Origin: Symbiodinium natans
Taxonomy: Eukaryota; Sar; Dinophyceae; Suessiales; Symbiodiniaceae
Assembly: GCA_905221605.1 (NCBI GenBank)
Contig: CAJNDS010002466.1
Location: 62,001-126,000 of the forward strand
DNA length: 64,000 nucleotides
Direction of reading: 5' to 3'
Positions 22,101-30,042 of the stretch are shown piece by piece. Numbering within the stretch: position 1 is the stretch's first letter; the number at the start of each line of letters is the position of its first letter. Below the pieces are notes generated by a model, which did not search any database, was not told the origin of the DNA, and saw nothing but the letters and a program-made list of their open reading frames with translations. Made by a program: the position numbers and the translations under genes.

Positions 22101-23032
22101 TCAAGACTATGTCCTTGCAAAGTTGCCCTTGGCTATGGCAAATGCCCGCAAAATTCGGGAACTCTCTCTCTCTCTCTCTCGCTCTCTCTTTCTCTCATCG
22201 CCTTCTTGTTCTCTCTTCCTATGTTCCCTGAACACTCAAGGCTAATGTATATATATATATATACATATACACCCTGAAGACTTGAAACCAAAGGCGCTAG
22301 ATATCTAACACCTTTTTGGCACAGAACCGCGTGGTGACACACGTCGTCCTGTGAGAACCGTGCCAGTTCGATCCTGCAACGGACGTCCATGGGTAGGACC
22401 CCCCATCTATGCTGAAATGCATCAACAAATACAATGTGTGTATATATACATATATATATATGCATCCACATACACATACACACAGCAACATTTTGTAAGG
22501 TAAACGTGCACACCCCAAGACACCTGATAAAAAAAGTAGACAAGCTACCTCATATGACAACTCTGGTGCCCAATAGCCTCTGACTGGGCGGAAGGAAGGG
22601 TCACCAACGCCTGGTATGCCCTTCCACACACACCTGGAGGTTCCTCTGTACGTATAACATTGTAAGTCTACTTATAACCACTTAGGGGACTTAGGGGGCT
22701 TGTAAGAAAAGTTAAAACTGGGGGTATACGTACCCTGAACCTCCAAGCAAGAAACCATGCAGACAGGTGGTCGAAGCCCATTCAGCTCCCACCTCATTAC
22801 CTAGAATGTCCGAAACCCCTGAACCCTGAATCCTGGAGCAAACCTTGCAGGAACCCTAAACCCTAAACCCCAAAACCCTAAACCCTATACCCTAAACCCT
22901 GAACCCTGAACCCTGAACCCTGAACCCTGAACCCTGAACCCTAAACCCTAAACCCAAAAACCCTAAACCCTAAAACCCTAAAACCCGAAACCCTACACCC
23001 TAAAACCCTAACCTAAACCCTAACTAAAGGCT
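22101..23032. other. Spacer with microsatellites and one foldback
   Basis: (TC)n at 22157-22196, (TA)n at about 22243-22262 and 22440-22462, a family-A foldback at 22632-22748 and a CCCTAAA/CCCTGAA block at 22855-23020. The overlapping minus frames at 22133-22629 run through microsatellites and are not supported. Confidence 0.45.
22632..22748. repeat. Foldback (MITE-like) repeat, family A
   Basis: Left CCTGGAGGTTCCTCTGTACG and right CGTACCCTGAACCTCCAAG are inverted, with an interior of TATAA-rich text similar to the copy at 36369. Confidence 0.65.
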
Positions 23033-23112
23033 CCAGCCCTCACTTCAGCGCCAGCGGCGACCCCAACGTCCACGTCCTACGCGAGGTCCGCGGCGCCAGC
23101 CAAATCCTGCAG
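23033..23112 (+). CDS. Exon-like island, hypothetical
   Basis: The + strand reads SSPHFSASGDPNVHVLREV then RGASQILQ, ending at a CTGCAG boundary. Coding-like and unlike the flanking CCCTAAA text. No family recognised. Confidence 0.35.
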
Positions 23113-23620
23113 CATTAATGGAAAAAGAGTCGATGGGCTAGGGTTTAGGGTTTGGGGTTTGGGGTTTGGGGTTTAGGGTTTAGGGTTTAGGGTTTCGGGT
23201 TTAGGGTTTCGGGGTTTAGGGTTTGTAGGGAGCAAAGGTGAGCAGCAACTGCGTAGCGCTTGTTCCTAAGGCTATATAGGGGCCTCAAGGCCTGCGGCGG
23301 GTATCAAGAAAGTAGGAGAAACTACCCTTTTATTACCTTGGGAACCAACTGAACCCTAACATTGGGACCATATACCCTATACTACTATAATCCTTATTAG
23401 GTTTTTGGTGTTCATTTGGTTCTCAAGGTTAAGGGAGTCGTATCGGGCTTTACAAGATAGGAGTTCGAATCTGGGAGATGTGACCTCGGCTGTACACTCT
23501 ACGGGGTTCGACCAGGTGCAATTTTGCACAAGGGTTTAGGGTTTAGGGTTTAGGGTTTAGGGTTTAGGGTTCAGGGTTTAGGGCCGTTTAGGGTTCCGGT
23601 TACAGATAGCTTTCTGCAGG

Positions 23621-23734
23621 GACAAGAAGTTCGTTCCAAGCCAACCCGAGAAGCGGCCGCGGGGGCCGAAGCCCCGGCGGCCCCAGCCGCCCCAACGAGG
23701 TCGAAAGCGGCGGAAACGGCCGCAGGGGCGGCCT

Positions 23735-23735
<1 letters not shown>
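23621..23735 (+). CDS. Exon-like island, Ala-rich, hypothetical
   Basis: After a CTGCAG acceptor-like site the + strand reads GQEVRSKPTREAAAGAEAPA and then a further Ala/Pro-rich run. The base composition is very GC-rich, with inverted AGCGGC-type repeats. It may be a low-complexity exon or just GC-rich DNA. Confidence 0.3.
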
Positions 23736-23737
<2 letters not shown>

Positions 23738-23788
<51 letters not shown>

Positions 23789-23862
23789 GGTTGTGGGTTG
23801 AGGGTTGAGGGTTGAGGGCTGAGGGTTGAGGGTTGTGGGTTGTGGGTTGAGGGTTTGGGGTT
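23738..23862 (+). repeat. Variant array (TTGAGGG), about 17 units
   Basis: A block of the TTGAGGG variant with TTGTGGG interruptions. Confidence 0.9.
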
Positions 23863-24483
23863 TGGGGTTTCGGGGCTTGGGGTTTGGGGTTGGGGTTTTA
23901 GGGTTTAGGGTGCAGGTTTCAGGGTTTCGAACCTGGGCTTTAAAAGGTTTAGGATTGAGGGTTTTGGCGTGTTGGAGCAGGCCAACGGCATTCAGGTTCG
24001 TCTTTTGACTCGGGAGGAAAAAACTCCGCTCAGTGTGATCTCGTTTCAGACTTTGTAATTACAGGCTTCCAGCCCACGCCGCCTCCCAATATTAAACCCC
24101 GATACCCCCCAATGTTAAATTCCCCTCCCGTATACTATAATATATCTATAATTGGAAGCATTTAAATATTACGGGGCAGGGGGGGTTGAATCTCAGGAGG
24201 AAGGGATTATAGAGCGTGCCTGGTGCTTCCAGATCTATAGACCCAAAAATTCCTAAAACCCCAAACTCTAACCCCTCAACCTCCTCAACCCCCTAAACCC
24301 CCTAAACCCTAAAACCCCGAAAACCCTAATTTTAAAACTCTAGCACCCTTAAACCCTTAAACCCTAAAACCCTCAACACGAAGCCGCAGTCTACAGGGAG
24401 CCATATTCTCGAAAAAAGATACCTTGCGCCTTGGGGTTTGGAGATGCACCGGCGCTCTCAGTTTAGGGTTTTGGGTTTAAGGG

Positions 24484-24546
24484 TCTAGGGGGTCTAGGGG
24501 TCTAGGGGTCTAGGGGTCTAGGGGTCTAGGGGTCCAGGGGTTAGGG
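24484..24546 (+). repeat. Octamer array (TCTAGGGG), about 7 units
   Basis: Homogeneous octamer variant. Confidence 0.9.
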
Positions 24547-24889
24547 TTTAGAGTTTAGGGTTTAGGTTGTTTTTTTCTGAAAAATCGAATCTCCAAGTCT
24601 CAAAAACAGCCTCACCAAGGCTTCTCGTTTCGGGCTTAGGATTAGAAGCGCACCTCCCAACTACCCTTAGTTGCTTAAAACATGCTCAGAAAATGGAAAT
24701 GGGTGGAGGTGTTTTTGGGAATTGTGAGCTTTTGGCTCCGCATGTCAAGGGAGCGTACTGTATAGAGGACCCCAAAGGGGACCCGAATTTAGAGAACCAC
24801 CCACATACAGTATATGTGGACAGCAGTGGTGTTTATCGAGGCCATCCCCATACTGACACTCCACCGACATAACCCTAAACCCGGAACCC

Positions 24890-25040
24890 TAAACCCCAAA
24901 CCCCCAAAACCCCCAAACCCCCAAACCCCCAAACCCCTAAACCCCTAAACCCCTAAACCCCTAAACCCCTAAACCCCTAATTAAACCCCTAAACCCCTAA
25001 ACCCCTAAACCCGTAAACCCCTAAACCCCTGAACCCTGAA
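24890..25040 (-). repeat. Octamer array (CCCTAAAC / CCCCAAAC)
   Basis: Octamers, first with CCCCAAAC and then CCCCTAAA units, with a TTAA interruption near 24980. Confidence 0.85.
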
Positions 25041-26201
25041 CGCTCAACCCTACCCTGGCCTCCACAAACCCACTGGCCCTTCTCTCCATCCTCCTGGCAG
25101 GACCGGGGGTCCCCAGCAAACCAACAACTGCCCAGGATTCAGGGTCCTGAAACCCTATAAATCCTACGTGAAATGCGAAACCCTGAACCCCTTAAGCGCT
25201 AACCTGGAGGGGAGCCAGTGAACCCAACCCCGCAAGGAAACACAAGAACAACACATTCAGCAACAAAGACGAAACCCCGGAACGACAGCGCTCAGCCCGA
25301 GAAAAACTTCTGCAACTTTGTGCACTACAGGGTTCTAGACAATTATTACCAATATCAACATCATTGCTGATAGCCACTATGTAATACTATGTAAACTACC
25401 CAACAACTAGGCCGCGATATTGCCTACATTTGGGTAGTAGATGCTTCGGGCCAAGGTAGAACGCCCCTGAAAGTGCAGGGTGCGGAGGCCCCCAGCCAAG
25501 AACACCCCAACAGCACAAGGACATCTGGGGGTGTGTGTGGGCGGTGGGGCTTCCGGGCTTGGGGCTTTCGAGCAAACATCATAAAAAAACAGCCGGGGTA
25601 GATATGGTATATATATATATAGTATTATAGCAAATATATAGAGTATCTGTTGATATATAGAGTATGTATATATATATATATATCATATGCATGTATATGT
25701 ATATATACTAAAATACACAAGACATGTAAGTATAAATATATTCGAGAGAGGGAGGAGAGAGGCAGAGGAGTCTTGCGACTCGGCCTCGGACGCCTCCGCA
25801 GCCGCTTGGCGCTGTGCTTTCTTCACCTTTGGCATGCTTTGATGATGGGGGTTTAGGGTTTAGGGTTTAGGGTTTGGGGTTTGGGGTTTAGGGTTTAGGG
25901 TTTAGGGTCAGGGTTCAGGGTTCAGGGTTTAGGGTTTAGGGTTTAGGGTTCCGCCCGAAAGTTCTAGACTTAAAATCCGAAAAATCCTGATCTTCATTGC
26001 TGATTGCTTAGTCGGATGCCCCGGACTTGTGCTAAGGCTCTCGGGGCATCTGAAGATTTCAATGTATCAGTTCTTTAAACTTCGCTTCCGAGGTCTTCTG
26101 AGCGGAGCCCGAAGAAAGCTGAAGCACTGAAAGTGAAACTTGAGGAGCCTGAATGCCTCTTGAGATGCGTGAGATGAGGCTGAGCACAGCTAAACCCTAA
26201 A

Positions 26202-26206
26202 CCCGA
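26202..26206 (+). other. Target-site duplication CCCGA (left)
   Basis: CCCGA precedes the 5' LTR and recurs at 35050-35054 after the 3' LTR. Removing the element restores an in-register CCCTAAA/CCCGAAA/CCCTCAA array. Confidence 0.85.
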
Positions 26207-26493
26207 TGCGGAGCTGCAATTGGTATTGTAGAAAAGAGTTAGTGTTGAGAGTTGGAAGGGTTAATGAACCCGGAAATCATGTTTGGCTCAAGATGGGCTT
26301 GAACAGAAAGCCACAAGTTCAAAAAGAAGTGCCTGGGTTCTTAGGGTTTGGTAAGGGTGTGGATTTCTTCCCCCTTTCCTTCCCCCCTGGGTTGCTCTTA
26401 TCCGTGTTCTTGTTTGTTTCTTGGTTCGATCTGGGAAATATAAGTTCAGGGCGATTAGGGGAGTTGATTTCCTTCCTTGGTTGTCCCCCCGTA
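26207..26493 (+). repeat. 5' LTR of element 2 (287 bp)
   Basis: Begins TGCGGAGC and ends CCCCCCGTA, so the ends are TG..TA rather than TG..CA. It contains GTTTGGCTCAAG at 26281-26292, resembling the 3' end of the dinoflagellate spliced leader. The one difference from the 3' copy is A versus G in TTAATGAACC/TTAATGAGCC. Confidence 0.92.
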
Positions 26494-26507
26494 GGTTATG
26501 AGCCCAA
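26494..26507 (+). other. Primer-binding site, half-tRNA-iMet type
   Basis: GGTTATGAGCCCAA directly follows the 5' LTR. It is complementary to the anticodon arm (..GGGCTCATAACC) of initiator tRNA-Met rather than to a tRNA 3' end. This is the half-tRNA primer arrangement known from Drosophila copia. The identical 14 bases follow the 5' LTR of the element at 53710-62899. Confidence 0.8.
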
Positions 26508-26560
26508 ATTAGGTTCCCTGCGGTTAAGTGTTCTTTCAAGGTTTTTGGGATCAAGAAGCA

Positions 26561-28270
26561 ATGCCTTCCCCGAAGCGATGGCTCCAACTTGCCTCGGATG
26601 GTGGACAAGATGGTGGAGCTGGAAATGGTGCAGCTGAGTCTCTGGGTGAAAGATCGGTGTTGGAAGAGGTGATTCCCGACGCTGAAGTACATCTGGAAGA
26701 GGCCTTGGTTGCAGAAAGCCCCAATGCGGGTATGAATCCCAATAGGGATATGGTTAGCAATGCTGAAGCTGAAGGACGTGCTGTTTCTGTACCGCCAAAG
26801 CCTGGTGAAAAAAGGAACTGGGATGCGACTGGTGGCATAGATCGTGAAATGGAGGTGACTGTTTTACGAGTGTTACACAAACACGGGTACCAGCCGTCGT
26901 CTTCGACTTCGGGTCGAATGGTAGACCAAGAGTCTCAGACCGATCTGATTGGAGAAGTGCTACAAGCGACCAGGAGGCCGTTGAACAAGATCAAAAAGGG
27001 TCCATCTTCGAGTTCCCAAGGTGGTGGAAGCGGTCACAAACAGAAGGGTGCGGACGGCTTTGAAGCTGCACCTGCTGCTGAATACGCCATGGGGGAGGAG
27101 GAGATCCTACAGATGGAGGCTGAACGGTTGCGACAGCTGTCAGAAGAAGAGGACGAGATGCGACAGGTTTCTGAAAGGGACGGTTTTCGGAAAGACGAGC
27201 ATCTGATCCAAGCGTGTGATGGCACAATGTGGGAATTGCACCTCCATGAAGATGGGAGACAATATTATTACTGCCTGGATACGCACGAAACCAAGTGGAC
27301 ATTGCCGGTGGTAGGTGAAAAGGTGAAGAGTGACGAGGTGGTTGGGTCTCCTTTGGGCAATGAGCTGGAAATGGAGGCGGCACTGGATTCTTCATCCTCT
27401 ACTCCGAAGACTGAGTCTACGAGGGCATTCCAGGGTAGTGTAAATAGTTTAGGTGAAAAAGATTTTTCCTCTACTATCAGGGATAGCGGTCCTAGGGCTG
27501 ATGGTGACGCCCCGACCTCGGGTTCTCCTGATGAGGAAGGGATTCCTGGGAACCAAGCCAACATCGCTGGAGCTCAACACCTGGATCGGGAAGAAACAGA
27601 AGCGCTTTCTGAGGGTGGGGCAGCGATGGAATTGGTGGATCCAGAAGAGAAAATGCCCAATGAGGTGATCGGAACTGTGTCGGCTGCAGAAGAGCGAGTG
27701 GTGGATGTGGTACCTGTTGTTCAGGAAGGTGGTCCTGGAGATTCGGAGGATGGAGAGAAAAAGTTGTGTGTTACGACTGAGGAGGTCTCTTCGTTTGGTG
27801 CCAAGAATTCTGCCATTCAAGGGGAAAAAGAAGCTTCTGGAATAGCTGGAGACACGGATGATCTGAAAAATGAGGCCTGGAGCGCCAATGATGCGCGGGT
27901 TGATGCGCCAGATATTACCTGGAGCGCGAAGGAAGCACGGGTTGAGGTGCATGTGGTGGTACGTTCCACGGGCGACTGCAACAATGGGGCGCAGGTCTCC
28001 GCAGCAGCTGATGATGGAGGTTCACAGGTGGACGCACTGGTGCAACCTGAAGTTAGCAGCGAGGAACGAAATGACAAGGGTTACACCGGAGCCAATGAGG
28101 CAGCTGTGGTCAATGATGGTGGAAATTCTCCTTTGGAGGCCATAAGGAGCCTGCGGTGGAAGAAAGCGTGCCTGCCGTGGATGATCGACTCAATTGCCCT
28201 GCAGTGGAAGAAGATTTGCCTGCTGCAGAAGGTGAGACAAAGGACTCCAATGATGGGTCCACTCCCATGA
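26561..28270 (+). CDS. Element 2 frame 1: acidic protein with WW domain
   Basis: The first ATG is at 26561, 67 bases after the LTR; the frame is open from 26528 with a GTG. The protein is acidic and low-complexity. A charged helix (about 28065-relative residues 175-205, Glu/Arg-rich) precedes a WW domain at about 27221-27307. That domain has W..GRQYYYCLDTHETKW..P, with Trp-Trp spacing of 22 residues and the closing Pro, as in canonical WW domains that bind Pro-rich ligands. The rest is Glu/Asp/Gly-rich. Coding character continues past about 28140 in the -1 frame, so the stop at 28268-28270 is probably not the natural end. No Gag homology recognised. Confidence 0.7.
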   Translation: MPSPKRWLQLASDGGQDGGAGNGAAESLGERSVLEEVIPDAEVHLEEALVAESPNAGMNPNRDMVSNAEAEGRAVSVPPKPGEKRNWDATGGIDREMEVTVLRVLHKHGYQPSSSTSGRMVDQESQTDLIGEVLQATRRPLNKIKKGPSSSSQGGGSGHKQKGADGFEAAPAAEYAMGEEEILQMEAERLRQLSEEEDEMRQVSERDGFRKDEHLIQACDGTMWELHLHEDGRQYYYCLDTHETKWTLPVVGEKVKSDEVVGSPLGNELEMEAALDSSSSTPKTESTRAFQGSVNSLGEKDFSSTIRDSGPRADGDAPTSGSPDEEGIPGNQANIAGAQHLDREETEALSEGGAAMELVDPEEKMPNEVIGTVSAAEERVVDVVPVVQEGGPGDSEDGEKKLCVTTEEVSSFGAKNSAIQGEKEASGIAGDTDDLKNEAWSANDARVDAPDITWSAKEARVEVHVVVRSTGDCNNGAQVSAAADDGGSQVDALVQPEVSSEERNDKGYTGANEAAVVNDGGNSPLEAIRSLRWKKACLPWMIDSIALQWKKICLLQKVRQRTPMMGPLP

Positions 28271-30042
28271 AGGGAGAAGCGTTGCCGTCTGGAAGTTCAC
28301 TGGAAGTCGACACCGAGCGAACTACAGCAGATGAGGCAAAGCCGTTGGCGGAGAAAAAGGGAGGTCCTGAAATCCAGGAGCACAAAAAAGATGAGCTTGT
28401 GGGACTCGTGGAGCAGGACGAGCAGTGTGACCCAAAGGTGAAGACAAAGGATGCGCCAGGAGCCGATGATACAGAGATGGTTTCTGAAGAGCGTGTAAAG
28501 AAAGTGCCCCGAGCGGGAGCCTTGGAGTCACCTGGGCCACATTGCTATCAAGAGGGAGATGAGATCATGGGTCTAGTGCGCTGCATCAATGGGTATGGAG
28601 CCTTTTTGGACCATGGGGATATGAATGTATTGATTCCTGCAGAAGGGAACAATGCATATCAGTTCAAGTTTGGTGATACTGTCAATGGAACAGTGAAACG
28701 AGTGGAAGATGATGGTACCATAATCTTGGACACCTTTCTGGTTTTGGAAGAGGACGTGGAGGACTCTTCTTCGACGCTGCGGAAGTGGAAACCCAGCGGC
28801 TGGAGTACGTGGTGGACGGATTCATGGTATGCTGGTCAATGGTACCAAGATTCCAACGGTCAATGGGACTGGAAACAGGAGGAAGAGCAATCCGATGAAG
28901 AGCTTGTGGTACAGGAGTTGTCTTCTGAAGAACGAAAAGAAAGGCAACTTTATGGAGAAAAGATCTACAAAGCTCTTCTGGAGAATGGAAATGAAGAGGA
29001 AGCCTATGTTGGCAAAATTACTGGGATGCTGTTAGGTCGGCCGATGGAAGATTTACAGGAGTGTGTTGCGGATCAGGCATTCCTCAATGCGGAAGCTCGG
29101 CGCGCGTATGGCATCTTGCAAGATGATGGTTGGGAGCCTGATGGTACAGAAAACACAGGTTTGGGGGAGTTAACCACCTTTTCCCGAACACAGTACCACA
29201 ACGCGCTCTTCGAACTGGCACGTAGGAAAAGGAGATTTTCTCGACCAGTTGTGGGTGATGCGGTGGCAGTGGTGCTGGATCAAGGGGAAGAGGAGTTTTG
29301 GAACGCGCTTTGGTTGGACACCAAGCTATTTTTGCAGGAGCTTGATGGTGCAGTGCAATCCATGAGCAAAAGGGAGAACAAGCCAATGGAAGCCTACATG
29401 GATCCTGACCAGTACAAAAAGGCTTACATGACACCAAAGACGGTGTTGTCACCTGGTTACAGCAAGCTGTGCAGGTTCTTCAATAAGGGAAGGTGTCGCA
29501 ATGGCGATGGGTGTCCCTATGAGCATCGTCGGTACGGTGAAGGTTGGCCAGAAGGGGGGTCAACTGATCCAAAGAATAGCCAAGAAGCTGATGATGAGGA
29601 CGGGAACATCGGTGACCCTCCCACAGAGGAAGGTACAGTGGATGAGGCACAGCAGGAGCGGGAGGATTTAGCCTTCCGGGCCAAGTACAATTTTGGCAAA
29701 GGTGCATCAAAGGGTGAGCCTACGTCAGGTGAGCCAAAAGGTCGGCTGTGCTTGTATTACAATCAATGTGCTTGTAAATATGGGACTGCATGCAGGTACC
29801 TTCACAACGATGATGTAGCATTGGAAGGGACTTGGGAGCCCGGCAAATCTTGGGACAATGCTTCCAGGAAGGCGCTAAGGGACGCAGGCCGCAGGGTTCC
29901 ACCATTGCTGTTTCGATTATTACCTCAGAGGACGTTGCCGGAAAGGGTCAAATTTCTGCAAGTACTCCCACGACGAGATGTCAGAGGAGCGGCTGACACT
30001 CCTGAAACACCTGGTACACGTGGCCAATCAGGTCCGGTTTGA
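28156..30042 (+). CDS. Element 2 frame 2: S1-like, MLLE and two CCCH fingers
   Basis: This frame is open from 28117; the first ATG is 28156. Residues 133-193 (28552-28734) resemble an S1 RNA-binding domain (GDEIMGLV, then GYGAFLDHG, then FGDTVNGTV). Residues 205-240 are Trp-rich. Residues 265-325 (about 28948-29130) contain AYVGKITGMLLG, the signature of the PABP C-terminal MLLE domain, with the following helices (DLQECVADQAFLN) also fitting. Two CCCH fingers follow: C439-x7-C447-x5-C453-x3-H457 and C532-x7-C540-x5-C546-x3-H550. The frame's tail is out of register with a third CCCH finger read in the next frame, so a frame change occurs between 29819 and about 29905. Confidence 0.75.
   Translation: MEESVPAVDDRLNCPAVEEDLPAAEGETKDSNDGSTPMKGEALPSGSSLEVDTERTTADEAKPLAEKKGGPEIQEHKKDELVGLVEQDEQCDPKVKTKDAPGADDTEMVSEERVKKVPRAGALESPGPHCYQEGDEIMGLVRCINGYGAFLDHGDMNVLIPAEGNNAYQFKFGDTVNGTVKRVEDDGTIILDTFLVLEEDVEDSSSTLRKWKPSGWSTWWTDSWYAGQWYQDSNGQWDWKQEEEQSDEELVVQELSSEERKERQLYGEKIYKALLENGNEEEAYVGKITGMLLGRPMEDLQECVADQAFLNAEARRAYGILQDDGWEPDGTENTGLGELTTFSRTQYHNALFELARRKRRFSRPVVGDAVAVVLDQGEEEFWNALWLDTKLFLQELDGAVQSMSKRENKPMEAYMDPDQYKKAYMTPKTVLSPGYSKLCRFFNKGRCRNGDGCPYEHRRYGEGWPEGGSTDPKNSQEADDEDGNIGDPPTEEGTVDEAQQEREDLAFRAKYNFGKGASKGEPTSGEPKGRLCLYYNQCACKYGTACRYLHNDDVALEGTWEPGKSWDNASRKALRDAGRRVPPLLFRLLPQRTLPERVKFLQVLPRRDVRGAADTPETPGTRGQSGPV
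29909..29971 (+). other. CCCH zinc finger split across a frame change
   Basis: In the frame of the third ORF, upstream of its first ATG, the DNA reads C-FDYYLRGR-C-RKGSNF-C-KYS-H. This is a good CCCH finger that neither annotated ATG-start frame contains whole. It shows that frames 2 and 3 were, or are, expressed as one protein. Confidence 0.75.

Larger units (their letters stand above)
23863..26201. other. Telomere-like spacer
   Basis: Contains a foldback-like AT-rich patch at 24080-24205 (related to 48085-48230), octamer arrays at 24484-24546 (TCTAGGGG) and 24890-25040 (CCCTAAAC), (TA)n microsatellites at 25605-25700 and TTTAGGG at 25850-25950. Open stretches of 60-101 codons cross these repeats and show no motifs. 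Confidence 0.45.

Noticed and set aside
22133-22629. Two overlapping minus-strand frames of 110-136 codons
   Set aside because: They are built from (TC)n, (TA)n and CACA microsatellites. Translations are simple sequence.
23440-23510. tRNA-like B-box (GAGTTCGAATC)
   Set aside because: The flanking bases do not form a T-stem or acceptor stem, and no anticodon arm is present upstream.
25650-25856. 68-codon frame after the TA microsatellite
   Set aside because: It starts in (TA)n text and ends in TTTAGGG units. No protein-like motif.
28117-28270. Programmed -1 frameshift signal
   Set aside because: No X-XXY-YYZ heptamer in the zero frame and no clear downstream hairpin, so recoding is not claimed.
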